64,000 nt of DNA, taken from assembly GCA_021816775.1 (NCBI GenBank), contig JAKAXA010000014.1, forward strand, positions 1-64,000, written 5' to 3'. Below are positions 16,044 to 24,991 of this stretch, in pieces; the first letter of the stretch is position 1; the number at the start of each line of letters is the position of its first letter. Source of the DNA: Pseudomonadota bacterium. GTDB taxonomy: Bacteria > Pseudomonadota > Gammaproteobacteria > Steroidobacterales > Steroidobacteraceae. The notes under the pieces were generated by a model, which saw nothing but the letters and a program-made list of their open reading frames with translations, searched no databases and was not told the origin of the DNA. A program made the position numbers and the translations under genes.

Positions 16044-18932
16044 ATGCGATCTGTGCGACTGCTGTGCCTGCTTGTTCTCGTCCCGCCGGTCGGCCTGGCC
16101 GGCATCGGGCCCGCCCGTGCGGCCGCGCCGCCGCGGCCGCCGCTGCCGGGCGGCACGGCCGTCGCGGCTCACCTGGCCCGTCAGGCCGCCGCGCTCGAGT
16201 CGAATCCGACCTGGGCCGCGACGCTCGCGCGGGTGGCGAGCAGCGTCGTGGCGATCAACTTCAGCCAGGACCGCGCCTTCGATACCGATGTCAACGAAAC
16301 GGCCGAGGCCACCGGCTTCGTGGTCGACGCCAAGCGCGGCATCATCCTCACCAACCGCCACGTGGTCACGCCGGGGCCGGTGACGGCCACGGCCACTTTC
16401 CTCGACCGCGAGCAGATCCCCATCTATCCGATCTACCGCGATCCGGTGCATGACTTCGGTTTCTACCGCTTCGATCCGAAGAAGCTGCACTACATCCACC
16501 CCAAGGCGCTCGAGCTCGATCCGGCGGGCGCGCGCGTCGGACGCGAGATCCGCGTCATCGGCAACAACGCCGGGGAGCAGCTGTCGATCCTCGCCGGCAC
16601 GCTGGCGCGGCTGCACCGCCGCGCGCCGGACTACGGGTTCGGCAACTACAACGACTTCAACACGTTCTACCTGCAGGCGGCCTCCGGGACCTCCGGCGGC
16701 TCCTCCGGCTCCCCGGTCATCGACATCCGCGGCCACGTGGTCGCGCTCAATGCCGGCGGCGCCAACAACGCCGCCTCGAGCTTCTACCTGCCGCTCTGGG
16801 CGGTGCAGCGGGCGTTGCAGCGGATCCGCCAGGGCCGGCAAGTGACCCGCGGGACGCTGTACACGATCTTCCACTACAGGCCGTTCGATGAGCTTGAGCG
16901 GCTCGGGCTGCCGCGCCGGGTCGAGGCGGCGGTGCGCAAGGCGTATCCGCAGCGGACCGGCATGCTGGTGGTCAGCACGGTGTTGCCCGGCTCGCCGAGC
17001 GCCCGGGTGCTCGAGCCCGGCGATGTTCTGGTGCGCGTCAACGGCCGGTACGTGACGACCTTCCAGCCGCTCGAGCGCATTCTGGACCATTCGGTGGAGC
17101 GCCAGATCAGCCTCGAGCTCGAGCGTGGCGGACAGAAGATCTCGGTGAGGCTGCCGGTGGGCAACCTCAACGCCATCACGCCGAGCGCCTACGTGCAGTT
17201 CGGCAACGCCGTGCTCAACACACTCTCATACGAGATGGCGCTGCAGCTGAACGTGCCGCCGCGCGGAGTATGGGTCGCCAATCCCGGCTATGTGTTCGGG
17301 GCCGCCGGCGTGCCGCGCGGGGCGGTCATCCACGCCGTCGACTCGTGGCCGATCGACAATCTGCAGGACTTGCGCCGCGCACTCGGGCAGCTCGCCGACG
17401 GCGAGTACGCCACCGTGCGATTCACCGTCGCCAACGATCCGAACAGCACCCAGCTCGCCTACTTCCGCATGGACCGGCGCTGGTTTCCGGCCGAGTACTG
17501 CGTGCGCAACGACAAGCTCGGCATCTGGCCGTGCACGGCGCTGCCGCCCGGACCGCCGCCCAAGCCCCGCCCGGCGATCTCGACGCGCTTCCCGGTCTAT
17601 CGCAATCCACTGCTCACGCGCCTCGCGCACTCGCTCGTGTCGGTGACCTTCAGCATGCCGTACTCGGTCTCCGGCGTGACCGAGCACTACTACCACGGCA
17701 CGGGGCTGGTGGTGGACGCCAAGCGCGGCTGGGTGGTGGTGGACCGCAACACGGTGCCGGTCTCCCTCGGGGACGTCACGATCACCTTCGCCGGCACGCT
17801 GCAGGTGCCCGGCCGGGTGGTGTACGTCAGCCCCATCCACAATCTCGCCGTCGTCGCGTACGACCCGCGCCTCATCGGCTCGACGCCGGTGCGCTCGGCG
17901 GACCTCGTGCCGCAGCGCCTCGAGGCGGGCGAGCCGATCGACGTGGTCGGCATCGCCGATGACAACGATCTGCATTTCCGCTCCACCCAGGTCTCGAGCA
18001 TCGAGCCGCTCGAGCTGCCGCTGTCGCGCACCATGCGCTTCCGCGACACCAACATCGAGAGCATCCAGCTGGTCAATCCGCCGAGCAACTTCGATGGCGT
18101 GCTGGTGAACCGGCGCGCAGCGGTGCTCGGGCTGTGGTCGAGCTTCGCCTTCGACACCGCCAACGGCGTGGGCCAGGACCTGCAGGGCGTGCCGATCGCC
18201 CCGGTGCGCGACATGATCGAGCGGATGCGCAGCGGCCAGCCGCTGCATTCACTCGACGTCGAGCTCGCGCTGACACCGCTTGCGAGCGCGCAGCTGATCG
18301 GACTCGCGCCCAGCTGGACCGCGCGGCTCGCCGCGCACAGCGGCACGCGGCGTGTCGTGCTGACGGTGATCCGCACCACCGGCGGCTCGCCGGCCGCCCG
18401 GATGCTCGAGCCCGGTGACCTGCTGCTCGCCATCGACGGACACGTCGTGACGCGCTTCGAGCAGGTCGAGCGGGCCACCGCGGATCGCAGCCGGGTGCGC
18501 CTGACGATCTGGCGCGGCCAGCGGGCCCTGACGCTGACCGTGCCGACCGTGGTGCTCTCCGGTACTCGCCTGCACCGCGTGGTGGAGTGGGCGGGCGCGA
18601 CGCTGCAGACCCCGTTCCACTCCATGCTGGCGCAGCGGGGCGTGCCGCCCTACGGCGTGTACGTCGATGATTTCGACTACGGCTCGCCGGCGGCCCGCTA
18701 CGGACTGTACGCGGGTCTGCGGATCGTTGCGGTCGACGGCAAGCCGACGCCCAATCTGGATGCGTTCCTGCGTGCCGTGGCGATGCGGCCCGAACACGCC
18801 TCGGTGCGCATCACCACCCTCGGCTGGAACAATGCGCCGCAGGTGATCACCTTGACGCTCGACGATCACTATTGGCCGGCCTACGAGCTGCTGCGCACGC
18901 CGCACGGCTGGGTGCGCCGCGCGCTGCCGTGA
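16044..18932 (+). CDS. Nma111p-like double HtrA serine protease with PDZ repeats
   Basis: About 962 residues with a signal peptide (LLCLLVLVPPVGLAG...ARAA), so periplasmic. The N-terminal trypsin-like domain has an intact-looking triad: His in ILTNRHVV (about residue 106), Asp in RDPVHDFGF (about 137) and Ser in SGGSSGSPV (about 221). Blocks EATGFVVDAK, PIYRDPVHDFGF and YNDFNT strongly resemble fungal Nma111p, the HtrA2 relative. PDZ-like modules follow (PGSPSARVLEPGDVLVRVNG; PPRGVWVAN). A second, degenerate protease domain begins near residue 530: DRNTV replaces NRHVV and no GNSGG-like serine motif is seen. Further PDZ repeats (GGSPAARMLEPGDLLLAIDG) end the chain. ATG 16044 is chosen because GGGGGG precedes it; ATG 16026 is the alternative. 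Confidence 0.8.
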   Translation: MRSVRLLCLLVLVPPVGLAGIGPARAAAPPRPPLPGGTAVAAHLARQAAALESNPTWAATLARVASSVVAINFSQDRAFDTDVNETAEATGFVVDAKRGIILTNRHVVTPGPVTATATFLDREQIPIYPIYRDPVHDFGFYRFDPKKLHYIHPKALELDPAGARVGREIRVIGNNAGEQLSILAGTLARLHRRAPDYGFGNYNDFNTFYLQAASGTSGGSSGSPVIDIRGHVVALNAGGANNAASSFYLPLWAVQRALQRIRQGRQVTRGTLYTIFHYRPFDELERLGLPRRVEAAVRKAYPQRTGMLVVSTVLPGSPSARVLEPGDVLVRVNGRYVTTFQPLERILDHSVERQISLELERGGQKISVRLPVGNLNAITPSAYVQFGNAVLNTLSYEMALQLNVPPRGVWVANPGYVFGAAGVPRGAVIHAVDSWPIDNLQDLRRALGQLADGEYATVRFTVANDPNSTQLAYFRMDRRWFPAEYCVRNDKLGIWPCTALPPGPPPKPRPAISTRFPVYRNPLLTRLAHSLVSVTFSMPYSVSGVTEHYYHGTGLVVDAKRGWVVVDRNTVPVSLGDVTITFAGTLQVPGRVVYVSPIHNLAVVAYDPRLIGSTPVRSADLVPQRLEAGEPIDVVGIADDNDLHFRSTQVSSIEPLELPLSRTMRFRDTNIESIQLVNPPSNFDGVLVNRRAAVLGLWSSFAFDTANGVGQDLQGVPIAPVRDMIERMRSGQPLHSLDVELALTPLASAQLIGLAPSWTARLAAHSGTRRVVLTVIRTTGGSPAARMLEPGDLLLAIDGHVVTRFEQVERATADRSRVRLTIWRGQRALTLTVPTVVLSGTRLHRVVEWAGATLQTPFHSMLAQRGVPPYGVYVDDFDYGSPAARYGLYAGLRIVAVDGKPTPNLDAFLRAVAMRPEHASVRITTLGWNNAPQVITLTLDDHYWPAYELLRTPHGWVRRALP

Positions 18933-18953
18933 CCGGCGCGGCGGAGGATGACG

Positions 18954-19958
18954 ATGGGGCGAGTGGCACCGGCGGATCTCGAGGGCGCGGTGCGCGCGCT
19001 GCGCGCCGGCGAGCTGGTCGCGTTTCCGACCGAGACGGTCTACGGGCTCGGCGCCGATGCGCGCAATCCGGCCGCGGTGCGCCGCATCTTCGAGGTCAAG
19101 GGGCGCCCCGCGCGCCATCCGGTGATCGTGCACCTCGGCGACATCGCGCAGCTTCCCGAGTGGGCACGGCAGGTGCCTCCCGAGGCGCGGCGGCTGGCCG
19201 AGCAGTTCTGGCCCGGGCCGCTCACTCTGGTGCTGCCCCGCGCCGCCGGGGTCGATGACAGCGTGACCGGCGCTCAGGACACCGTGGCCCTGCGCGTGCC
19301 GGCGCACCCGGTGGCGCAGCAGCTGCTCGCGGCCTTCCGGGGCGGCATCGCCGCACCCTCCGCCAATCGCTACGGGCGCCTCTCCCCGACCCGTGCCGAG
19401 CACGTGCGCGAGGAGCTCGGCGACGCGGTGAGGGTGGTGCTCGATGGCGGGGATTGCCCGATCGGTCTGGAGTCGACCATCGTCGCGTTCCAGGACGGCA
19501 GCACGCGCTTGCTGCGGCCCGGCCGAATCACGGCCGGTCAGATCCGCGCGCTCGTCGCAGACCTCGTCATCGGTGCCGATCCGGCATCGCCGCGAGTGCC
19601 GGGCAGCACGGCGGCGCATTACGCCCCCTCGACGCCGCTCACCATCGTCCCCGCTGGGCAGATCGACGCGCGCAGCGCGGCGCTCGCCGAAGGCGGCCGC
19701 CGCGTGGCGGTGCTCGCCTGGCGGGCGCCGCTCGCCGCGCAGCCCGGGGTGACGTGGATCAACGCCGGCGAGCGTGCGCAGCAGTACGGCCACGACCTCT
19801 ACGCGCACCTGCGCACGCTCGACAAGAGCCGCTGCGAGCGCATTCTGGTGCAGGATGTGCCCGACGGGGAAGCCTGGGCGGCGATCCGCGATCGGCTGCG
19901 CCGCGCGGCCGCCGGCGCCGCTTCCGCCGAGGCGAACGCGCAGGGGGAGGCGCCATGA
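18954..19958 (+). CDS. tsaC: L-threonylcarbamoyladenylate synthase (Sua5 type)
   Basis: Makes threonylcarbamoyl-AMP for the t6A37 modification of ANN-decoding tRNAs. The YrdC domain shows FPTETVYGLGADA, FEVKGRPARHPVIVHL, IAAPSANRYGRLSPT and CPIGLESTIV. A C-terminal extension of about 120 residues beginning PGSTAAHYAP is the Sua5 domain, so the protein is the long Sua5 form rather than the short TsaC of E. coli. ATG 18954 has a GGAGG site 6 bases upstream; ATG 18948 is too close to it. Confidence 0.92.
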   Translation: MGRVAPADLEGAVRALRAGELVAFPTETVYGLGADARNPAAVRRIFEVKGRPARHPVIVHLGDIAQLPEWARQVPPEARRLAEQFWPGPLTLVLPRAAGVDDSVTGAQDTVALRVPAHPVAQQLLAAFRGGIAAPSANRYGRLSPTRAEHVREELGDAVRVVLDGGDCPIGLESTIVAFQDGSTRLLRPGRITAGQIRALVADLVIGADPASPRVPGSTAAHYAPSTPLTIVPAGQIDARSAALAEGGRRVAVLAWRAPLAAQPGVTWINAGERAQQYGHDLYAHLRTLDKSRCERILVQDVPDGEAWAAIRDRLRRAAAGAASAEANAQGEAP

Positions 19959-21136
19959 GTGTCAGACGCAATCGGTTCGTCGATCCGTTCCAGCCGGCGG
20001 AAGTGCGCCGGCTGGTGCACCAGTTCGGCTCGCCGCTCATCGTTCTCGATTGCGAGCGGGTGCGCGTGCAGTACCGCAAGCTGCGCGCGGCGCTCGGGCG
20101 AGTGGACCTGCACTACGCGCTGAAGCCCATGCCGCACGCGGCGGTGGTGCAGACCGTGCTCGCCGAGGGCGGCTTTCTCGATCTGGCCACGAGCGGCGAG
20201 GTGCAGCTCGCCCGGCGCCTCGGCGTCGATCCGGCGCGCTGCATCCACACCCATCCGATCAAGCGCCCGCAGGACATCCGCAATGCGCTGGAGTTCGGCG
20301 TGCGCACTTTCGTGGCCGACAATCCCGACGAGGTGCGCAAGTTCGAGCGCTTCACGGACCGCGCCGAGCTTCTGCTGCGCGTTTCGTTCCGCAGTCCCGG
20401 GGCGGTGTGCGACCTGTCGCGCAAGTTCGGCTGCGACCCGGAGGATGCCCTGGCGCTTGCGCGGCTCGCCGCCGAGCTCGGCATCACCGTGCGCGGACTG
20501 TCGTTTCACGTCGGCTCGCAGGCCGGCGACTCGGCCAAGCACGTCGAGGCGTTGCATGCCTGCGCCCGCCTGATGGCCGCAGGGCGGCGCCGCAAGCTGG
20601 GCGTGCTCGACACGCTCGACATCGGCGGCGGCTTTCCGATCGACTACACGCAGCCGGTGCAGGACATCGAGCGCTTCTGCGAGCCGTTGCGCGCCGCGCT
20701 CGATGAGCTGCCCAAGCGCGTGCGGGTGATCGCCGAGCCCGGCCGCTTCATCGTCGGGCCCGCCGCGATCGGCGTCGCCTCGGTCATGGGACGCGCGCGC
20801 CGGGAAGGGCACTGGTGGTATTACCTCGATGACGGCCTGTACGGCTCCTACAGCGGTCAGCTCTACGATCACGCGCGCTATCCGGTCGAGCCGCTGAAGG
20901 ACTCCGATGAGCGGCTGCCCTCGGTGCTCGCCGGCCCCACCTGCGACAGCATCGATGTGATCGCCGAGAATCTGCTGCTGCCGAAGCTCGAGGCGGGCGA
21001 CCTGATCATCGGGCGCGCCATGGGCGCCTATACCTGGGCGAGCGCCTCGGAGTTCAACTTCTTTCCCAAGGCCACTGTGGTCGCGGTGAACCTGACCCCG
21101 GGCGATACCGGGATGGTGATGCCGTTTCCGCTGTGA
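19955..21136 (+). CDS. speC: Ornithine decarboxylase, type III PLP fold (SpeC-like)
   Basis: 393 residues with an alanine-racemase-like barrel. The PLP lysine is in HYALKPMPH, with SFHVGSQ, DIGGGFPIDY and AEPGRFIVGPA along the barrel. The GPTCDSIDVI box is of the ornithine/lysine decarboxylase type rather than the CESGD of diaminopimelate decarboxylase. It closely resembles Pseudomonas SpeC in HTHPIKR and VCDLSRKFGC. It would supply putrescine for polyamine synthesis. ATG 19955 overlaps the tsaC stop (ATGA). Confidence 0.85.
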   Translation: MSVRRNRFVDPFQPAEVRRLVHQFGSPLIVLDCERVRVQYRKLRAALGRVDLHYALKPMPHAAVVQTVLAEGGFLDLATSGEVQLARRLGVDPARCIHTHPIKRPQDIRNALEFGVRTFVADNPDEVRKFERFTDRAELLLRVSFRSPGAVCDLSRKFGCDPEDALALARLAAELGITVRGLSFHVGSQAGDSAKHVEALHACARLMAAGRRRKLGVLDTLDIGGGFPIDYTQPVQDIERFCEPLRAALDELPKRVRVIAEPGRFIVGPAAIGVASVMGRARREGHWWYYLDDGLYGSYSGQLYDHARYPVEPLKDSDERLPSVLAGPTCDSIDVIAENLLLPKLEAGDLIIGRAMGAYTWASASEFNFFPKATVVAVNLTPGDTGMVMPFPL

Positions 21137-21172
21137 TCCGGCGCGCGCGAACCCGAGAGAGTCAACCGCCTG

Positions 21173-21766
21173 ATGCGTAACATCGTCTTCGATATCGGCT
21201 GGGTGTTCGTGCACCTCGACAGCACGCCCTTTCTGGAGTTCCTGCGCGCGCACGGGGCCGAGGCCCCCGATCTGAACTCGGTGCTGACGCGCGTCGAGCT
21301 GCACGAGCACGAGTGCGGGCGGCTCGCCGGGCGCGACCTGCTCGCGCGCTTCGCCGGCCTCGCGCGTGAGCCGCTCGACCTCGATGCCGCGCATGAGCGC
21401 TGGGTGGACATGTTCGAGCTGCAGCCGCCGATGGTGCAGCTCGCGCACGGCCTGAGCGAGCGTTACCGGGTGTACCTGCTCTCGAACATCGGCGATCTGC
21501 ACTGGGCGCATCTGTCGCGCGAATACGGCCTGCATCGCATCGGCCACGGCGCACTGCCGTCTTTTCTCGCGGGGGTCATGAAGCCCGATGCGCTCATCTA
21601 CGCCGAGGCCGAGCGGCGCTTCGCCCTCGAGCCGGCCGACACCGTGTTCATCGACGATCGCCCCGAGAACGTGCGTGCCGCGCGCGGCCGCGGCTGGCAC
21701 GCCATCGAGCACACCAGCCATGCCGTCACGGTGAGCGCGCTGCGCGCGCTGCAGGTCGTGTGCTGA
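21173..21766 (+). CDS. HAD-superfamily phosphatase-like hydrolase
   Basis: 197 residues with HAD motif I in NIVFDIGWVFV (nucleophile Asp7), motif II in VYLLSNIGD, the motif III lysine in GVMKPDALIY and motif IV in VFIDDRPENVRAA. The general acid position has G instead of D, as in the YihX-like subclass. Substrate unknown. The gene lies downstream of speC and overlaps the HIT-family gene, so the three may be cotranscribed. Confidence 0.82.
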   Translation: MRNIVFDIGWVFVHLDSTPFLEFLRAHGAEAPDLNSVLTRVELHEHECGRLAGRDLLARFAGLAREPLDLDAAHERWVDMFELQPPMVQLAHGLSERYRVYLLSNIGDLHWAHLSREYGLHRIGHGALPSFLAGVMKPDALIYAEAERRFALEPADTVFIDDRPENVRAARGRGWHAIEHTSHAVTVSALRALQVVC

Positions 21767-22218
21767 ACACGCCCGTCACCGCCATTCACCGCCAGGTCGA
21801 GGCGGCGCGCGCGGCGCGCGAGCCGCGGGTGATCGCCCGGCTCGAGTCCGGATGGGCGTTGATGGGCGAGCGGCAGTTCCTGCGCGGTTACGCGCTGCTG
21901 CTGCCCGATCCGGTGGTGCCGAGCCTCAATGCGCTCAACGGGGCCGGCCGCGCCCGCTTCCTGCTCGATCTGGCCCGCCTCGGCGATGCGGTGCTCGCGG
22001 TCACCGGCGCGGTGCGCATCAACTACGCGATTCTCGGCAATCTCGAGCCGGCGCTGCACGCGCACGTCATTCCCCGCTACGCCGATGAGCCCGAGCGGCT
22101 GAGGACCTCGCACCCCTGGGCCTACGACTGGCAGGCGGGCGCACCGTTCGATCCCGGTGCGCACGGGGAACTGGCGGCGCGCTTGCGCCGGGAACTCGAG
22201 CGCTGCGCAGGCGCCTGA
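21760..22218 (+). CDS. HIT-domain protein
   Basis: 152 residues with a histidine-triad motif HAHVIPRY near residue 106 and a preceding INYAILGNLEPALH. This is the short nucleotide hydrolase/transferase-like HIT branch. The last residue of the HxHxHxx motif is changed (HAHVIPR), so catalytic activity is uncertain. It starts with GTG 21760 inside the end of the HAD gene and is probably coupled to it. Confidence 0.8.
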   Translation: MLNTPVTAIHRQVEAARAAREPRVIARLESGWALMGERQFLRGYALLLPDPVVPSLNALNGAGRARFLLDLARLGDAVLAVTGAVRINYAILGNLEPALHAHVIPRYADEPERLRTSHPWAYDWQAGAPFDPGAHGELAARLRRELERCAGA

Positions 22219-22234
22219 GGCGCCGCGGGCCGGC

Positions 22235-23077
22235 CTACTGCGGCGCTTTGGCGATCAGCGTGCGCAGCTGACGGAGCTTGTGCTCGATGACGGCGGCGTT
22301 CTGCGGTCCCATGCGGATCAGGAGCTTCTGCCCGGCTGGCAGCGCCTCGAGTTTCGGGTCGGCGAACTGCCAGAAGACCTTCGGCCGCTCGAGCGTAACG
22401 GGTGTGCTCACCGAGGGCGTGGCGAGCAGACTGTCGATGGCCTGCACCAGACGGTCGTTGAAGTACTTGCCGGGGTAGCCGAGGCTTTCGTAGGCCTGTT
22501 GGAACAGCGGATACATCCGGAAATACAGCCTCGCCAGCGCCTTGACGTTGAGGCGGCTCACCACCGCGACGAACGGCGTGTAGCGGGCGAAGTTGCGCTG
22601 GCTGAGCAGGGCGACCCCGCCCTGGCGGTTGACGATGGTCTGCCCCGGGGTCGGCTTGACCGGGCGCAGATTCGCGGCAACCTTGACCCGCGGCAGACTG
22701 TCCACCGTGACCACGATGCGCCGGATGATGTTCTTCGGCACCAGGAAGCGCGCCACCGCCGGCTGGCCGATGAGCGTATTCAGCGCGCTGAGCATGGCCG
22801 CGTCGCTGTAATTGAGCGGCGGCAGCGGCTTGCCGCTCGCCTGCGCCGCCGGCGCCGGAACGGGGTGCTGAATCGCTGGCGGAGTGCTCGGCAGCGGCGT
22901 GGGAGCACTGGTGACGGCCGGGGCGGGCGCCGGCACGGGAGTGCTCACCGGCGCGCGCTGTGGCGTGTGAAAGCGGTAATAGATGCCGACGCCGATCAAT
23001 GCGGCCGCGACGACTCCGGCGGCCACCCATATGACTTTATTGCGGAAGGACTCTTCCGGGTCAGTCTTGTTCCACAT
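22235..23077 (-). CDS. DUF3014 domain protein, membrane-anchored
   Basis: 280 residues. An N-terminal signal-anchor (VIWVAAGVVAAALIGVGIYY, residues 15-34) is followed by a proline/alanine-rich linker (about residues 40-85). The periplasmic DUF3014 domain contains LIGQPAVARFLVPKNIIRRI, RYTPFVAVVSRLN and LFQQAYESLGYPG. Function unknown. An IS element ends only about 44 bases before its ATG. A TACAAT box at 23105-23110 just outside the IS end could be its -10. Confidence 0.85.
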   Translation of the reverse strand: MWNKTDPEESFRNKVIWVAAGVVAAALIGVGIYYRFHTPQRAPVSTPVPAPAPAVTSAPTPLPSTPPAIQHPVPAPAAQASGKPLPPLNYSDAAMLSALNTLIGQPAVARFLVPKNIIRRIVVTVDSLPRVKVAANLRPVKPTPGQTIVNRQGGVALLSQRNFARYTPFVAVVSRLNVKALARLYFRMYPLFQQAYESLGYPGKYFNDRLVQAIDSLLATPSVSTPVTLERPKVFWQFADPKLEALPAGQKLLIRMGPQNAAVIEHKLRQLRTLIAKAPQ

Positions 23078-23120
23078 CTGGCGTCACTCCCGATGACGAG
23101 AAATATTGTACTGTACACCC

Positions 23121-23158
23121 TTGACGTCGTCCCCTCCCTGAAGGCAGGGGATTTCCGT
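23121..23158 (-). mobile_element. Right end of IS200/IS605-type element
   Basis: Directly after the tnpB stop, the minus strand reads a hairpin CCCCTGCCTTCAGGGAGGGG (23150-23131) followed by ACGACGTCAA. A subterminal CCTTCAGGGAGGGG hairpin and a terminal TCAA are the classic right end of IS605/IS1341-like elements. The same RNA region would form the 3' scaffold of the TnpB guide RNA. The right boundary is placed at 23121 by the TCAA; the left end was not found with certainty. Confidence 0.7.
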
Positions 23159-24181
23159 CTACCGGAGGCCGGCGTTCCGGCCCGAGACGAGGAGATTGAT
23201 CGCAGAGTTGACGTCCCGGTCATGCCGAGCGCCACATCCGCAACAGATCCACTCTCTGACTACGAGGCCCTCTCGACCTTGTCGGCCGCCGCGCGCACCG
23301 CACGCGGAACAGACCTGCGTGGTCAATCGCTCGTCAACCTCGATGTACTCGGCCCCGTGCCTGATGGCTTTATAGCGGAGCTGGGATCGAAGTTGCGAGC
23401 AGCCCGCATCGAGCGCGGACTTGGCCACGGCAGTGCGGGCCCGACCTTGCGCGTTGACGTTGCCCACGCAGATTCGACCGTTCTCGCGCACGAGGCGGCT
23501 GGAGACCTCGTGCAGGCCGTGCCGGCGGCAATTTGCGATCTTGGTGTGGAGGGCCCGCACACGCGGCTGGCGTGCGGCCCGTTGTGCAACGGCGAGCGCC
23601 TGGTCATGCTGGCGGTAGCGGCGCGGCGCCTCGACCTTCTCTCCCGTGGAGAGTCTCGCCAGGGACTTCAGGCCCGGATCGATGCCCACTTCCCCCGTGC
23701 CACACGCTCTGTCTTGCGCGACTGGTGCCTGCAGGTTCAGGTACCAGCGGCCGCGGGCGCCCTCGGCGAAGCAGCCGCAGAGGATTCTGCCCTCGAGCGG
23801 ACGACTGAGCCAGACCCGGTACCGCCGCCCGAGGAAGATCACCGCATCGCCGTCCAGGCGAATGGCGCGCGCGGCCTGCAAGGGGATCCGCCCCAAGGAA
23901 TTCCTGCCGAGCCATCGCGGCCGCTCGTGGCGGGCATCCCGCGCGATCGCGATCGGTGTGCACACGGGCTGAACAGCATCCGAGTGCAGGCCCCGGGGCT
24001 TGCTGCTGCCGCTGGCGAGGCGGATCAGATCGAAGGCCGAAGGCCAGCGCTTGTCGTGGCAGCGAGCCGCGTGCTGAACCTCCCCACAGTCGTTCCGCAC
24101 GCGCTTCACCGCGCGGGCCTGCCGCTCGAGATGCCGAGCGGGGCCGGCATCTTTGACCCTATACTGAGAGGTCAGCACCAT
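23159..24181 (-). CDS. tnpB: IS200/IS605-family TnpB (RNA-guided nuclease)
   Basis: About 340 residues from ATG 24181 (MVLTSQYRVKDAG); the track ORF begins 14 codons earlier. It contains the RuvC-I aspartate in GIDPGLKSLARL, the zinc finger CSACG...CCGCG and the RuvC-III aspartate in HDRDVNSAINLL. The usual EDL glutamate is replaced by VGNVN, and a glutamate occurs later in YIEVDERLT, as in one TnpB subfamily. No tnpA lies nearby, so the element is of the IS1341 type and would need a TnpA elsewhere to move. It lies between DUF3014 and def. Confidence 0.85.
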   Translation of the reverse strand: MVLTSQYRVKDAGPARHLERQARAVKRVRNDCGEVQHAARCHDKRWPSAFDLIRLASGSSKPRGLHSDAVQPVCTPIAIARDARHERPRWLGRNSLGRIPLQAARAIRLDGDAVIFLGRRYRVWLSRPLEGRILCGCFAEGARGRWYLNLQAPVAQDRACGTGEVGIDPGLKSLARLSTGEKVEAPRRYRQHDQALAVAQRAARQPRVRALHTKIANCRRHGLHEVSSRLVRENGRICVGNVNAQGRARTAVAKSALDAGCSQLRSQLRYKAIRHGAEYIEVDERLTTQVCSACGARGGRQGREGLVVREWICCGCGARHDRDVNSAINLLVSGRNAGLR

Positions 24182-24443
24182 TGCGACATTGTCGTCGAGA
24201 GATGCGGCAAGAAACAAGACCAACGGCTACGGCGTGCGGGCATTTTCACGCCCGACTTGCCGTCGGCAATACCACAACTTGCAACACCCTGAGGAGCGAC
24301 GAGCTCGTGCTGCGCGCTAGATTTGCCTCTCGCGGATGCTCGACAATACGTGCCGTTCGAGGTCTGTCAACAGCCGCGAGAGCGCTCACCCAGGCGCCTG
24401 CTCCTCGCCCTGAACGGCGAGGCTTGCGGCGCGGAGAGTTCGG
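24182..24443. other. Intergenic stretch holding the IS left flank and def leader
   Basis: About 260 bases with no credible gene. It must contain the left boundary of the IS and the promoter of def. A small inverted repeat TTGCCGTCGGCAA lies near 24258-24270. I could not identify a convincing -35/-10 pair or an exact IS terminus. Confidence 0.35.
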
Positions 24444-24974
24444 ATGACTGTCCGACGGGTGTTGAAGATGGGCGAGCCGCTGCTCGGGCAGGTGGCCGCC
24501 CCGGTGGAGCGATTCGATGCCGAGCTCCAAGGGCTGGTGCAGGACATGGATGACACCATGCGCGCCCTGAACGGCGCCGGAATCGCCGCACCGCAGATCG
24601 GAGTCAGTCTGCGGGTGGTCATCTTCGAGGTCGCCGACAACCCACGCTATCCGCACGTGTCGCCGGTGCCCTACACGGTGCTGGTCAATCCCGAGCTGAC
24701 GCCGCTCGGCACCGAGCAGGCCGAGGGCTGGGAGGGGTGTCTGTCGGTGCCGGGACTGCGCGGGCTGGTGCCGCGCTACACGCGGCTGCGGTACCGTGGA
24801 TACGATCTGCGCGGCGCGCCGATCGAGCGCACGGTCGAGGGCTTTCACGCGCGCGTGGTGCAGCACGAGGTGGATCACCTCGACGGGATCCTCTACCCGC
24901 AGCGCATCGAGGACATGCGCAACTTCGGCTTCGAGGACGCCCTCGGGGCGCGCATGACGCCGATGCCGGACTGA
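24444..24974 (+). CDS. def: Peptide deformylase
   Basis: 176 residues; removes the formyl group from nascent N-terminal methionine. All three family motifs are present: GAGIAAPQIG, EGCLSVPGLRG (the cysteine is a metal ligand) and HEVDHLDGILYP (two His ligands and catalytic Glu). It is not next to fmt, the usual partner, so this is probably a second, stand-alone deformylase. Confidence 0.93.
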   Translation: MTVRRVLKMGEPLLGQVAAPVERFDAELQGLVQDMDDTMRALNGAGIAAPQIGVSLRVVIFEVADNPRYPHVSPVPYTVLVNPELTPLGTEQAEGWEGCLSVPGLRGLVPRYTRLRYRGYDLRGAPIERTVEGFHARVVQHEVDHLDGILYPQRIEDMRNFGFEDALGARMTPMPD

Positions 24975-24991
24975 GCCGGCGCGGGGCGGGC

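Noticed and set aside
22157-24292. 711-residue plus-strand ORF across DUF3014 and tnpB
   Set aside because: Antisense to DUF3014 and to TnpB, both with clear motifs; crosses the IS boundary, which a native gene would not.
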